DNA of 64,000 bases from positions 8,323,501-8,387,500 of the forward strand of contig NC_051069.1 of assembly GCF_004664715.2 (NCBI RefSeq), in the 5' to 3' direction. The notes below the pieces were generated by a model. The model did not search any database and was not told the DNA's origin. It worked only from the letters and a program-made list of their open reading frames with translations. The translations under genes were made by a program, and so were the position numbers. Below are positions 10,045-21,207 of the stretch, in pieces; within the stretch, counting starts at the first letter, position 1, and each line of letters opens with the position of its first letter. This stretch comes from Peromyscus leucopus (lineage: Eukaryota; Chordata; Mammalia; Rodentia; Cricetidae).

Positions 10045-10560
10045 AGGAAGCTAATTAACAGTACTGGCTAATTACAGGGCGGCTTTATAGTGCTCCTTGA
10101 CTCAGGGCGGAGCTGTGGGGAGCCCGGGCCTGGGAAAGGGGCCCCTTGTCTTTCATGTAGCTCTAGAGAGACCCAGCTCCTCTGATCCCTTGGCAAGCTA
10201 CAGTCCCTCCAGCCCCTGAGCTGGGGCCCTGGCCACCCGTGGGAGGCCAGCAGTTCAAAGCCAGCCTGGCGGGCATGGTGGGTCCACTTGGGATGAGGAA
10301 TAATTAGGGCATTCCAGACCATCAAAATCAATAACATAATTAACAAATATTGTGCCATTCCTCAGAATCTTGCTAGGAATTACACTGACTTTGATCACAC
10401 AATGTTCTCTGACTGTTAATGACATGTAATGTTAATTACCAGGGACAGCGAATGACTCCAAATCAAGACTTCCCTGGAGAATAATTAATATTTTTTTGAG
10501 GAGCTGGGAGCCTGTGAGGAGGTCCCTTCCAACTGTAATGACATTAACTTCAAGAATCCT
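10045..10560. promoter_or_regulatory. Candidate homeodomain-type enhancer (TAATTA cluster)
   Basis: Six palindromic TAATTA hexamers lie at 10052, 10069, 10301, 10337, 10433 and 10482, with further TAAT/ATTA cores at 10417, 10427, 10536 and 10543. At equal base frequencies about 0.13 copies of a hexamer are expected in this length. TAATTA is the dimer/core site of paired-class and LIM homeodomain proteins (established knowledge). The block contains no recognisable repeat, and its flanks are GC-rich. GGGACAGCG at 10442-10450 resembles the right half of an RE1/REST site; no left half is visible. Function is inferred. Confidence 0.5.
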
Positions 10561-11624
10561 ACCCTTGATCCTCGCTTGCAGGTAAGGCTCTAACTCCCCG
10601 CCCAGAGCCCTGGTTTGGGCAGCTCCCACACTCACAGCACACTGGGAGCTGACGGCTGGGAAAACTTGGGGAGTGGATGAGCCCATGGACAGAATGAGGC
10701 AAGCTCATCTGGGTTTACCCAGTACCACGAAGGGAAGCCTTTGGGCCTCATGGCCTGCCCGCTCTAAGCCAGCATGCCGGACACCCATGTTCCCAGACAC
10801 AGAGAAGCCCCCTCTCAAGTGGAGTGTGAGGATGTGGGGTCTGGAGTTTTAAAGTCAAGAGACAAGGCTTAACTTTGGTTCTGTTTGCCCGCATGCTCCC
10901 TGGGGGCTATGTGGCTTCTCCCAGGACCTCAGTCACTTCACCCGGCAGCCGGTGGCAGCCGGTGGGCGTGGTGGGCGTACATGGCAGTACCACCCTTGCT
11001 GCCTTCAACAACAGCATGTAATTGTCACAGTGGTTTTTTCCACCCTCGCAGATTAGCACCTGAACTGTGTCCTCTCTCTCCATCCGCAGCGCTGATGTCC
11101 CCCTTTCCTGGCATCATCTCAAACAAGACCTGTCCCCAAAAGCCACGGACCCTCAGGGTTCATCAACAGAGAGGCTTCTTTGGAGACGAAAAGGAAGGAA
11201 AGAACCACATGTTTCAAAGCTCTGCCCACATCTGTCAACATCTTCGTTATAAATAACCAGGGATTTACCAGCAGCTCCAACACCATGCTGCCTCCGACTT
11301 AACTGTCATCAAGATGTGGTTATTAGTTTTTATTTACTGGGACCGTGTTTATTTTCCTAGAATGAGAAGCAAAGCACTAGAGGAACATTCTCCACAGAGC
11401 GGCGCCTCCAAAATGAGTGTTGGAGACCTGCCAGAGAAGCGCATGCCACCTGGGGTGGTGAGACAGGGGGGGAACGGCCCAGTTGCCCTCCTGTTGGTCC
11501 AGGAAGTAGCCTCCGACTGACACTTTCTCTGCTGGCTTAGGGGGGCCCCCCAAGATGGACTGGGGTCCCAGAGAGGCAGTGCAATGCCAGCCAGTATACA
11601 AATACTTCACTAGTTTAACAGTCA

Positions 11625-11625
<1 letters not shown>
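10561..11625. other. Non-repetitive stretch
   Basis: No gene recognised. A small tandem GGCAGCCGGT x2 followed by GGGCGTGGT x1.5 lies at 10944-10979 (GC-box/KLF-like). AT-rich text at 11310-11360 is unassigned. Confidence 0.4.

Positions 11626-11674
<49 letters not shown>
11626..11674. repeat. (CA)n microsatellite
   Basis: Perfect CA repeat of about 24 units. Confidence 0.97.
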
Positions 11675-11676
<2 letters not shown>

Positions 11677-13687
11677 CCACACACGTTCATGCTAGCCTCC
11701 TGGCTACTCCAGCAGGAACTCTCTGCCAAGGTCTTTCCCCAGGGAGCCAAGGAGCACAGCCAGCCAACAAGATTCCCTTCAGGGAAACCCAGGGCCCAAT
11801 TACAATCACAGAGCCAGGATGCTACAAGCTGTGGGGCCAGGGGGGCCTCAATCAGGTGATCTCAGCCAACTCCTTAGAAGATGGATTAGGAACCTGGGAC
11901 TTCAATGTCCCCAGGGCCAGCCCTACGGGTCACCATGCTATGCAGTAATCAGGCGGAGGGAGGCTACCACAGGGGACCTTTGCCCAGACCGTAACTCAGG
12001 CTGGGCTTTGTCCCTAACCCTGAGTCAGCTAACCACTTGGCTCTTCAATCTCCTGGTAAACACCTAAAGGAAACCTCAGTTTAACACGCCCCAAGCCTGA
12101 TCCCCTCTGCCCACTGGTGCCTCTTCCCGACTCCCCCTACTTTACTGAGAAATGTCTTGATTTTTTTCCCTCCTTGCCCACCCCACTTCTCAGCCAGCTC
12201 CGCTGGTTCTGCACTGAAAACAAGTCCCAGGGTTCGGCTCTTTCCATAGAGCTACTGCTCTGCTCCCCGCTCCCCGCCATCCCCGGCCAGTGACACTCCC
12301 AGCTCTTAGAATCCCCCGCTGTCACCCTTGTCCCCACATCCGGTGATTTGCTGTCATAGCTCAGCAGAGCAAGGCCCTAAAATCCTAAGCCAGCCCTTTA
12401 CCTCCCGCAAGGCCTGGGAACCCCGGAGTCAGGGGCTTGTGGCCTGTGTGGCCGGTGACTCTCCTTCCCAGTTCATTGCTGGGAAGTTGGATGACCCCTG
12501 GGGCCCCAGTCCTATGACCCCATCTCTGCAGATGAGACTAACGCTTTGTGCATAGGTTTCCTGGGGAAACACATGAGCCCAGAGGCGTGTTAGCAGCCCT
12601 TGGCTCAGAACACTTGTCACTCACACACAGAGCTGATGGCTCCCGGGTCACACACAGCCACACTCCACAGACAAACACAGTAGCAGCCTCCTTCCTCACT
12701 CCCAAGGGACGCATCCATCGGCTCTCCACTCCTCTGACCACAACCCACAGGGTCACACTAGTCCTATAAGGGGAGAATCATCATGCTTGATTTCAACTGC
12801 AAAGCCCTGCTCCATGAACATCACCCCAGACCCATAAACGGGTTTCAAGACACCCCACACACACACTGTGCACACAGGAAGTCAGCCAGGGGCCGGGGAG
12901 AGGGGAAGAACTTCAGCCTTCACCTCCAGCAGTCCTGGGTCTAGAACATTCCACACCTTTGTCCTCCTCTCCTTCACCGTCGCTGAGAAAAGCCATTGTT
13001 GGAGGCACCAAGGCAGGACTCCCAGCCCCTGGCACCTGTCCTGCAGATGCCTGACGGAGGAAGATAAATATATTTATCATACACAGCAAAGCGAATAACA
13101 AAGAGTTTACAGAGCTTCTCGTGACAAAGCTGGCAAGCCAGGGCCAGCAGCCCTAATCAGTTCCCAGCGGAGCCCAGGAAATCTGCAGGAGCGCAGCTCT
13201 GACCTTTGGGGCCCGTTTCTAAAAGGAAGGTTAAAGTTTTATTGTAAAGTAAGATCTAGTCTTTCTTCACTTGAAACGAAAGAGGGTTATAACGTTGTAC
13301 ATACACGCCAACTACCAAGGTGACAATGGGATTGTGTTTTCAATTAACAAACAGATGCACCTGCCCATGCCCCCTCGGCAGGGTTTTGTTCTCAGGGTAA
13401 ATCAGCATTTCCTGTCTGTCTGTTGGGATGCCAGCCTGCATAGAATGGCTTTTGCAAGTGGGCTGGAAATGCCTGTGGCTGCAGATTCCAAAGATGCCTT
13501 TTCCTAAATCCACTTTCAGAAAAGCCCTGGGTGTTTAAGAAGTCACCTTTAAGTCCTGCAGCATCTTTAGCCCCCAGACCAGAGACAAACAAAAAGCCAG
13601 GGAGCTGTGCTGTCCTGAGTGGGTACCACCCACAGGAATGCCTCACTTCCTGTGCGGCCTACAGTTGGGTCAGAAGCTCTGTTTGCT
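11675..13687. other. Non-repetitive stretch (about 2 kb)
   Basis: No named repeat and no exon found. Its 3' part includes an AT-motif block, listed separately. The lack of young SINEs over 2 kb is notable against the rest of the window. Confidence 0.4.
13055..13360. promoter_or_regulatory. Candidate conserved noncoding element
   Basis: Holds AAATATATTTATCATACA, AATAACAAAGAGTTTACAG (SOX-like AACAAAG), AAAGTTTTATTGTAAAG (CDX/HOX-like TTTATTG) and TTTTCAATTAACAAAC in non-repeat sequence. Called on motif content and composition only. Confidence 0.28.
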
Positions 13688-13890
13688 GGGTGGGCTGTAG
13701 CTCAGTTGGCGGAGTGTTTGCCTAGCATGCACGAACCCCCGGGGTACACCCCCGGCATCACATACAAGTGGATGTGGCGAGACACATCCAAGACACCAGG
13801 GGTTGAGAAGTAGAGAAAAGAAGCTGAAGGTCATCCTCAGCTACACAGTGAATTTGAGGCTAGCCTGGGCTACATAAGAGCCTGTCTGGG
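13688..13890 (+). repeat. B4 SINE (ID head + B1 body)
   Basis: GGGCTGTAGCTCAGTTGGCG gives a well-preserved tRNA-type A box (TAGCTCAGTTGG), then GTTTGCCTAGCATGCACGA and a B-box-like GGGGTACACCC. The B1-like body ends GGCTAGCCTGGGCTACATAA. Confidence 0.87.
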
Positions 13891-13920
13891 CAGGGGTGGG
13901 GGGTGGGGGTGGGGGGAGCT
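13888..13920 (+). repeat. G-rich tract with quadruplex potential
   Basis: GGGGTGGGGGGTGGGGGTGG continues to GGGG: four or more G-runs of at least four bases with single-T loops, at the tail of the B4 element. Confidence 0.75.
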
Positions 13921-15859
13921 TCTTCTAAAAAACAAATGATTTTGGTAGAGAACAAGGGTCAACCACTTAGAAACTCTCCTTTTCCAAAGGGTAGCTGGCC
14001 CCCTTTCCCCATCAAATGGAAACATCGAGATTCAGCTTCAGTGCAGAGCCTGTCCAGGCTGGGAATGCAGCTGGGGGAGCTGGGTTCAACAATGGTTGCT
14101 CGTGCTGGGCACAGATGGCCCTCTGAGCATCCAAAGCCTCGTAAAGGAGGCAGGCTTGTATGTACCCCACCCCATCCAACTGATGGCAATTCAAGGAGAT
14201 GCAGCCCAAGACTCAGGGCTGGCACAAGGACGTGCTGAGGAGCCAGGCTTGGGGGAAGCACAGACTCCTCCATTCTGACCAGGGACACGGCAGAAAGATC
14301 GTCAACTCTCAACTGTTGCCTTTGTCTTGGTGCCTGAATCCCCCATCCAGGGCCTGTGTCCATGACACCCACGTCCACCCACGTGAACCCACATCTTCAA
14401 ACAAACCAAAGAACTAGCTCCCAGGCCCAACTGGCTGAACTGTCTCCAAGCTGTCTGTGGGTGCTTTGCACTCTGCGTTTCTAGACAAGCCTGCTTTGAG
14501 CTCTCTGGGAAAACTTTCAAGGACAACTGGAAACCGCCATCAACACCTAGCCTTGAGCGGGATTCCGATTCAGGCTGAGTCACTCTCCTACATGTTTGGG
14601 CAAACCAGAGCCACCGTGACAAAGTCAGTGGGTGGATGTGATCTCGGTTGAGGTTCCCTGAGCTTTCCTCAAATGGCTGCCACTTCCACGGTCTAGATGA
14701 GGAAGGTGAGACTCACATGGCTGAGATCTGCTCTAAGTCTACAGACACAGAGCTGAGGTCAGGAGACCTAAGGCTCCATGCTCTCCCCACAATGACAAGC
14801 CTCCATGTCCCAATACACAAAGGCGCCCTATAGTGCTCTAGCCCTGGCCACAGTCTCTTCGGAACAAGGAACCAGGGCGGGGCCAGGGCCCTGGATCTAG
14901 GAATTTGGGATTCACATACTCTGGGGCAAGGGGTGAGTCTCAGAGTTCTGCTTCCACTTGATGGACCATGTCAAGTGGTGCAGTTTCCCATGGCGTCCAT
15001 CCTGATACAATGTCTTTCCAATCTTCCTCAGGAGCCCTGGGAGAGCCCAGGGAGAAATCAAATCCTCAGAAAGGAAAGGCCCTCCCTGATCCTGAAGACT
15101 CAGCCCAGGGCACTAGTCACCACCAACACTCTCTGCACATACCATCTCTGTGCCTACCACCACCAGCCACTCAGTGACCTGGAGGTTCATGGGAGGACGT
15201 AGAGATCAGAGGGGCCAAGGTGGCTTGCACTGTAGACCCTAGGGCCAAGCTTTGGACAAGATCTGGGTACAACAAAATGCTCTGGGGATCTCTTAGGAAA
15301 TGGGGTGCTAAGGAAATGGAGATATAGCCAGAAGGACTACAGGACCTCACTGTGAGGCTGGAGTGTAGAAAGTCAGAACAGCTGGTAAGGGCCTGAGAGA
15401 TGGTGTGTGCTGTAGATCTCAGACCCAACTAGGATCTCTGTCGAGAGGGTGCCTCAGACAGCACAACTCTTCCAGATGAGGAAACATGGAGGGGCTCAGA
15501 CGCCATCTATAAGACATCTCTTGTGACTCCGCCACCGCCTCTGTACTTCCTCTGTGCTAGTAAGAACTCTTCCTTAATCACACGACAGGAGGAGCCCGTT
15601 GTACCCCAGAGGGAGCACCAGTCCCAAAGGACGAGTTAAGATGGGTGTCCTCATCCCCTGTGGGTCATGATTGGGATGGGGTAGACGTGTATGTCCCTAT
15701 TCTGGCAGTGAAGGGAGATGTTGACGAGGAAGAGCATTCTCTTTTGATTTAGGAGAGCCATTGAGGAGCGCCCTCCCACCACTTCCTCCTGGAAACATGG
15801 ACGTGACACCTGAGGAGGCAGTAGCCACTTGGTAACCACGAGGCAACATCAAACATCCC
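13921..15859. other. Non-repetitive stretch (about 1.9 kb)
   Basis: Ordinary mixed sequence. A weak MIR-like phrase (TCTAGATGAGGAAGGTGAGA) sits near 14692. The 139-residue minus-strand frame 13959-14378 and its plus-strand shadows have no recognisable domain. Confidence 0.4.
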
Positions 15860-15900
15860 AGGGCTGGTTGGCAGCTCAGTGGTACGGCGTTTGGGTAGCG
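15860..15900 (+). repeat. ID element fragment (5' part)
   Basis: GGGCTGGTTGGCAGCTCAGT followed by GGTACGGCGTTTGGGTAGCG matches the first half of an ID SINE. The B-box half is absent. Confidence 0.6.
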
Positions 15901-16238
15901 ATAAATAAACATGGAAAAAACCATAATAGGACCAGCAGAGAAAAGGCCAGGTCTTCAGTGCTGCGACAGAACCGCTTCACCAGCATCAGACACTCGATCT
16001 CTGGAAAAGCTTACTACAGGAGAAGCAAGAACCCTACTTGTTTAAACCAGTGGATACTTTGCCTTAGCTTTCAGCAGACGTCCATGTGGTAGGGGTGTAG
16101 TTTTAAATAGACTATTTAATAAGCATTTGTGAGGTGACTGCTAGGCACTAAGGGCACATACACACGTACATACTTGTACCCTGGAGACACATATAGTCCA
16201 ATGGGGAGGAGAAAATATGTAGTAGGGCTTGGGGGGGA
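15901..16238. other. Non-repetitive stretch with an old SINE-like end
   Basis: Around 16112-16210 the order ATAAGCATTTGTGAGGTGA, TGCTAGGCACTAAGGGCA, CACATATAGTCCAATGGGGA recalls an ancient mammalian SINE (MIR/CORE type). Tentative. Confidence 0.3.
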
Positions 16239-16436
16239 GGGGGGACGTGTAACTCAGTAGGTAGAGCGTTTCCCTGGGTTCCATCCTCAGCACAGGGAAA
16301 ATGGCATGGTAGTGTATGCATGTGATCCCAGCACTGAGGTGTATGGAAACAGGAAGATCAGAAGTTCAAGGTCATCCTCAGCTACATAGGGAGTTGGGGG
16401 CTAGCCTGGGCTACATGAGATCTTGTCTTCAAGCAT
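16239..16436 (+). repeat. B4 SINE
   Basis: ID head CGTGTAACTCAGTAGGTAGA and GGGTTCCATCCTCAGCAC, then B1 body TGATCCCAGCACTGAGG and AGCCTGGGCTACATGAGAT. Ends directly in a GGAA array. Confidence 0.85.
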
Positions 16437-16437
16437 G

Positions 16438-16585
16438 AAGGAAGGAAGGGAGGGAGGAAGGAAGGAAGGGAGGAAGGAAGGAGGAGGAAGGAAGGAGGAA
16501 GGAAGGAAGGAAGGAAGGAAGGAAGGTAGAAGAAGGAAGGAAGGAGGAAAGGAAGGGGAGAGAGGGAAGGAGGGAGACAGGGAAT
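16438..16585. repeat. (GGAA)n / (GAAG)n array
   Basis: About 145 bp of GGAA-type tetranucleotides with GGAG interruptions, grown from the tail of the preceding B4. Consecutive GGAA cores can recruit ETS-family factors (established for human GGAA microsatellites). Confidence 0.93.
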
Positions 16586-17326
16586 TGACTTGTCGTTATA
16601 TACGCTCAGGGCTATGGTTTAAAGAAAGGTGAAAGGTGGAGGGAATGAAGATCTGAGAGAGGGAAAGGCTGCAGCATAAAGCGGTGCTTCAGGAAGCTTC
16701 ACTGGGCGTGGGCGTGGGGATCTGAGCAGAGGAGACAGGAGGAGCTGCAGGAGCTGGGACCGCTGCAACAGGCAGGGGGTGGGTCTCGTGGCCTAAGACC
16801 CCTGGCTCATCCTCAGCCAAGGGCATCTGTTCCCTTCTCAAAGGCTCATGGGACACCCGGAGAGCAGCTCACAGAGCCCTAATCACAGGAATTACTTCCG
16901 TAAGACAGGCTGGATGAGGACCTCCGAAGTCCCAGGCAAAGTGGAGAAGACAGACCTCCACAGGAGGCAGCGGGGTGCTAGACCAGACCACCAGGGGATG
17001 CCCGGATCCCAGTCTAAGGGACACCGGCAAGCTAAATCTACTACAGGCCACCCGGGGACCCTGAGCTGACCTCTCTGAGGAAATAATGTTAAAGCCTCCA
17101 TTCCCTTCCCCTGAGACCCACAGCGAGATGTACCAGTCATGGTGGCTGGTTCTGGTCACACAGAAGACACACATTGTCTGTCTGTCACACAGAAGACACG
17201 CTCTGTCTGTCTGTCCGTCCTCCAGGGCCTCCAGCAGGAGCAGCAGCACTATCTGCTTACCTTTGCCACTTTAAACCTTGATTACGGGAAATACTGGCCT
17301 AATAGTGTCCACTCTTCTGTTCTTTT
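16586..17326. other. Non-repetitive stretch
   Basis: Contains a perfect EGR-type site GCGTGGGCG (16706-16714) and a CTCF-like core CCACCAGGGGATG (16988-17000, 11 of 13 consensus positions). A 29-bp tandem duplication lies at 17157-17214. No exon recognised. Confidence 0.4.
17157..17214. repeat. 29-bp tandem duplication
   Basis: Two adjacent copies start CACACAGAAGACAC and end CTGTCTGTCTGT or TTGTCTGTCTGT (17157-17185 and 17186-17214). The two differ in a few bases before the CTGT run. Confidence 0.85.
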
Positions 17327-17439
17327 TATTTATGAGTTTGGGCTTGAGAGACATCATCCTACCATGCAACCAAGTCTGACTTTGAACTATCCAGACCTCT
17401 TGTCTCAGCCTCCTGGGTGCTGGATTACAAGTGTGCACC

Positions 17440-17484
<45 letters not shown>

Positions 17485-17604
17485 ATACACATGAATGTGC
17501 ACATGCTCATACATGTGTGGCTGTATGTTTCCACGTGTGCATGCACAGAAGCTAAAAGAGCTCACTAGACAAGTGCTCTACCATTGAGGTAAATTCCCAA
17601 CTCC
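17327..17604 (-). repeat. B4 SINE, antisense, split by a (TG)n expansion
   Basis: A reversed B1 part (GAGAGACATCATCCTACCAT...GGTGCTGGATTACAAGTGTG) runs into a (TG)n at 17442-17482 and TG/CA-rich text. A reversed ID tail follows (ACAAGTGCTCTACCATTGAG). Confidence 0.75.
17442..17482. repeat. (TG)n microsatellite
   Basis: Perfect TG run of about 20 units inside the antisense B4. Confidence 0.97.
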
Positions 17605-17628
17605 TTGTTTGTTTTTTTTAAAAAACAA

Positions 17629-17783
17629 AGCCAAGCATGCCTTTAATCCTAGCATTCAAGAGGCAGGTGGATCTCTGTGAGTTTGAGGCCAACCTGTTCT
17701 CCATAGTGAGTTTCAGGAAAGCCAGAGCTACATAGCAATACCCTATCTCAAAAAAAAAAAAAAAAAAAAAAGAGGGAGGAAGG
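17629..17783 (+). repeat. B1 SINE with long A tail
   Basis: CCAAGCATGCCTTTAATCCT, AAGAGGCAGGTGGATCTCTG, GAAAGCCAGAGCTACATAGC and TATCTCA followed by about 23 A. A GGAA run continues to 17806. Confidence 0.9.
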
Positions 17784-17806
17784 AAGGAAGGGAAGAGAAG
17801 GAAGGA

Positions 17807-19562
17807 ACAAAACTGAATGACTTCTCAGGTAGAGGCTATGTCCAAATCATCATGCGTGGCAAATAAACATAACCCAAAGGACCCTTGCAAATGTCTCAGG
17901 TCACCTGCAGAGCATCTAACATCTGGGTAGATGCAAGCTGTAGGATAAAAGCTCTTATGCACCCAAATCTAAGCCCAAGAGGCCAGAAAAAAGCAGTGTC
18001 AGCTCAGTGGCGGTGACATACAGCGACTCCCTCACCTGTGCTGGCACAGGGGGCAAACGGGAGCCTGAGGGCTCCTGCCCACTGCTAAGGCCTGCACCGT
18101 GGGAGCCATTACCACATGCTTGGATACATACATGCGATTTGCTTGTTGGGTGAAGGATTAAATGAGTGGGGTTCTGAAGCTAGCAGAGGAGTTAAACCCA
18201 GTCACTCCTCTGTCTTCAGGCTCCTTCCGGTTGTCTCCAAGGAAGGAACCAAGACAAAACTGCAAGACAGATTCCACCCTGGTGGAAGGGAGAGCTTGTG
18301 AACTAAAGGTGAGACACTCCCCAAAGCTGGGCTGAGCTCACAGGCAGAGGCCATGCAGAAGCCTGGTGCTTGTCAGATCAGGTGGCCTGCACAGGCTGTC
18401 TCCTTCCTGGAGCTTTGAGCTAGCCAGGCCTCCTGGCTCCCTGCCCCGGGCTGGTCCCCTCTGCTTCCTTCCAGCTGCCTGGACAGTGAACCATGGAGCC
18501 TGAGAGAAATCTGCCAGGAGCACCAGGTGGCTGTCCCAATGTCCCCCTCAGGATTTACAGCCTCCCTTCTGAGTTCTGGGCACCCTGCAGCTGAGCAGAG
18601 CAGGCATCCAATCAGACCACAGCAACAGAATGAGGATCGGGTACAGTGCCCACCTATGAACTCTCCCACTGGAGACCTGGAAGGGCTCTGGTCACCATCT
18701 TAATTCCAGCATATCAGTAGGGTTTAGGAGAGTGAGGAGGAGCCACTTAGAAATGTGGCCTTCTAGGGCAACTTACCCCTTACCGAAACCCCCAAGTCCT
18801 GCCTTCCAGTCCCACTGAGTGAGCAAATGTGAAGAGGCCGTCCACCTCAGACTGCCCAGGCTAGACCGGGCAGCATGAACCAAGCTAAAGCAGTGGGGCC
18901 ATCACAGTGAGCTGTGTTCGTTCCTATGCCTTTTCGTATAGAGCCCAACAGAGGCCTGGGACAGACCAAGGCGGGCTAGACTGCCCTGTACTGAGGGTTG
19001 CCCTACACAGCTCTGGGGGTACCTGTCACATGATCAACAGATGTAAATGTGATTGGATGGCTGTGCTGCTGGATCTGTATCAGAGGTCTTCTTGAAGATC
19101 AGATAATAAGGAGAATATTAAACCAGAGTCCAGGGTACAGGCGCCAATCCGAGCTGGGTCTCTGAATTGCTATGGGCTTTGGATAAGGACTTCTCTGAGT
19201 CTTATTTTTTTTTCTCATAAAATGGAAACAAGTTTGTTGCATCTCCTGTGGGCCTATGGACAGGGGCAGCGTCTTCCAACAGCCAGGCCTTCCTGCTAGG
19301 TCCCACAAATGTGGTGTGTGGGTATGAAATCTGTGACAGTCTGCTCCGTGACATCAAGAAAGAAGCCACTGGCCACCATGCTTAATGACAACTTGAAACA
19401 GCGCCAACCACGCTGAAATGGGCTGGAGAGTGAAACAATTTCCCACTGTACCCATATCGATTTCATGATATGATAATATGATAGTTTTGGATACTGGGTT
19501 AAGTATATAAAAATTAATATCATTTTTCCCATCTACCTTTCTTAGGGTAACCACAGGAAGAA
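17807..19562. other. Non-repetitive stretch (about 1.75 kb)
   Basis: No exon or named repeat. AT-rich text at 19440-19570 is unassigned. Confidence 0.4.
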
Positions 19563-19697
19563 ATGATATTTTATTTATTTACTTGGTGGGGGGCACTGGT
19601 CACAGAAAACAACTTGTGTCCCTGTCCCAGGGATCAAACTCAGGTCACCAGGCTTGGCATCAAGTGCCTTTACCCTCTGAGCCAGCTTACTGTCCCC
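19563..19697 (-). repeat. B3 SINE, antisense
   Basis: TTTTATTTATTTACTTGGTG, GATCAAACTCAGGTCACCAG, GCATCAAGTGCCTTTACCCT and CTGAGCCAGCTTACTGTCCC are reversed B3. Confidence 0.83.
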
Positions 19698-19736
19698 AGA
19701 TACTAGAAGATTTTAAATCTCACATGTGACTTGTAC

Positions 19737-20082
19737 ATGAGGCTGGCGTTGATCTCTCTGTGTGCATATGTATACATGTGTGTATGTAAGTGCAGGTGCC
19801 TGCAGACTGGCTTGTGTGTGCGTGGGGTTGGAGGTGAGGGGACAACTTTGGTCATCAGTCTGTGGGTACCGTCCACTTTGTGTTTTGGAGAAAGGCTCTC
19901 TCTCACTGCCAGGAACTTGCCAAGTGGCAATCCCCAGGGAACTCTTTGTCTCCGCCTCCCCAGTGCTGGGATTACAAGAATTTGTAGGTTTTTTGTTTGT
20001 TTTGTGTGGATGCTGCGGATCCAGCTCAGGTCCTCAGGCTTGCAAGGCAAGCACTTTATGACTGAGCCATCTCCCATCCCTG
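19737..20082 (-). repeat. Composite SINE (B4/RSINE1-like), antisense
   Basis: Reversed order: TG/CA-rich 3' end, GAGGGGACAACTTTGGTCAT, GTACCGTCCACTTTGTG, CTCTCACTGCCAGGAACTTG, CAGTGCTGGGATTACAAGAA and GCAAGCACTTTATGACTGAG. Same family as the plus-strand copies at 9215 and 61085. This is one of the most complete copies. Confidence 0.75.
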
Positions 20083-21054
20083 ACACTGACTCTCTGAAGG
20101 GCAAAACTGAGCTAGCCACCTTACGACTTTTGGAGGTAGTCAAGTTCAGGGCTCTGTGCAAAGCTCACCCATCACCGTCCACCGTAGACACTCAGGGATA
20201 CTCTCTGTGGACTAACCTCCAGCACCCATCCTGATTTGGGAAGGGACTCTAGGATCTCTCCAGCATCAGCACCTCATCTTTGCCTGACAAAACCCTTACA
20301 GAGGCCCGGCCACCACCAGTAATACCAAGCAAGCATGTGAGGAAGGGCAGCCTTGGTGTTCCTGCAGACAACCGAGTCAGTCTCCCCTTCTCTGAAGCAT
20401 CATTTCTCATGGTTTGGAATGAAACCCATTATTCCCAATTAACCTGCCATGAACCCATAGTTCTTGCTGGCTTGCCCAGAATTATTCATCCATAGTAATA
20501 GCTAACGTAAATTCTGGCCGCCTCAGCCAACACTGACATCTCCCTCGGGGAAAATGTTCAAAGATGTCATGTCCTTGGTTCCTTATCGAAGCTTCCCTGC
20601 CTGGCTAGGTTTTCTTTCACTTTCTGTGGTTAATCTTTACCGAGGCATCCCTGTCCAGAACAGCTCCATCCTGACCCTGGATCCTCAGACAGGACTCTGC
20701 CTGCCCTGGCTGGAGTCTTCCTGCTCCAGGCCGGGAAGGATCAGCACTCCAGTAGCAGGCCCTCTAGGGCTGTCTGAGTAAGGGGTAACCTACATACAAG
20801 CCACCTGTCCTTAAGGCTCCCTTTACCCCAACACCCCAGAATCTGGGCTCCAAAGCTCCCCGAAAGCAGAAGTCTTCGGTGCAGTCCCCTTTGGACTGTC
20901 AGGTATAATTTACTGGAAGATCATTTACCCCGAAACCCCATACACACCACAAAAAAAAAAATAAATAAATAAGTAAAACAAAACTGTTTTTCAGAGAGAA
21001 AAGGAACATGTCCTTTGAAGTTAAGTGGGGTTCTTCTAATTCATATTTCTACCT
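20083..21054. other. Non-repetitive stretch with an AT-motif patch
   Basis: At 20395-20530 the text AACCCATTATTCCCAATTAA, CAGAATTATTCATCCATAG and TAATAGCTAACGTAAATTCT stands out as a possible conserved noncoding patch. An A-rich (TAAA)n-like run lies at 20951-20985. No gene seen. Confidence 0.35.
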
Positions 21055-21207
21055 AAAAGGGGTTCAGAGGTAAAAGTTCTTGGTGCCAAGACGAATGACC
21101 TGAGTTCAATTCTCAGGACCCACATAGTAGAAAAAGAAAGTCAACTCTCTCAAGTTGTCCTCTGACTGCCACATACATGCACATAAATAAATGCAATAAA
21201 AATGAAA
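21055..21207 (+). repeat. B3 SINE
   Basis: GGGGTTCAGAGGTAAAAGTT, CTTGGTGCCAAGACGAATGA, CTGAGTTCAATTCTCAGGAC, CAAGTTGTCCTCTGACTGCC and an ATAAATAAATGCAATAAAAA tail. Confidence 0.88.

Noticed and set aside
10441..10452. RE1/REST site
   Set aside because: Only the right half (GGGACAGCG) is present; the left half does not match.
13688..13760. tRNA-gene-like A and B boxes
   Set aside because: They belong to the ID head of a B4 SINE; there is no acceptor stem or complete cloverleaf. The same applies to 62672-62750.
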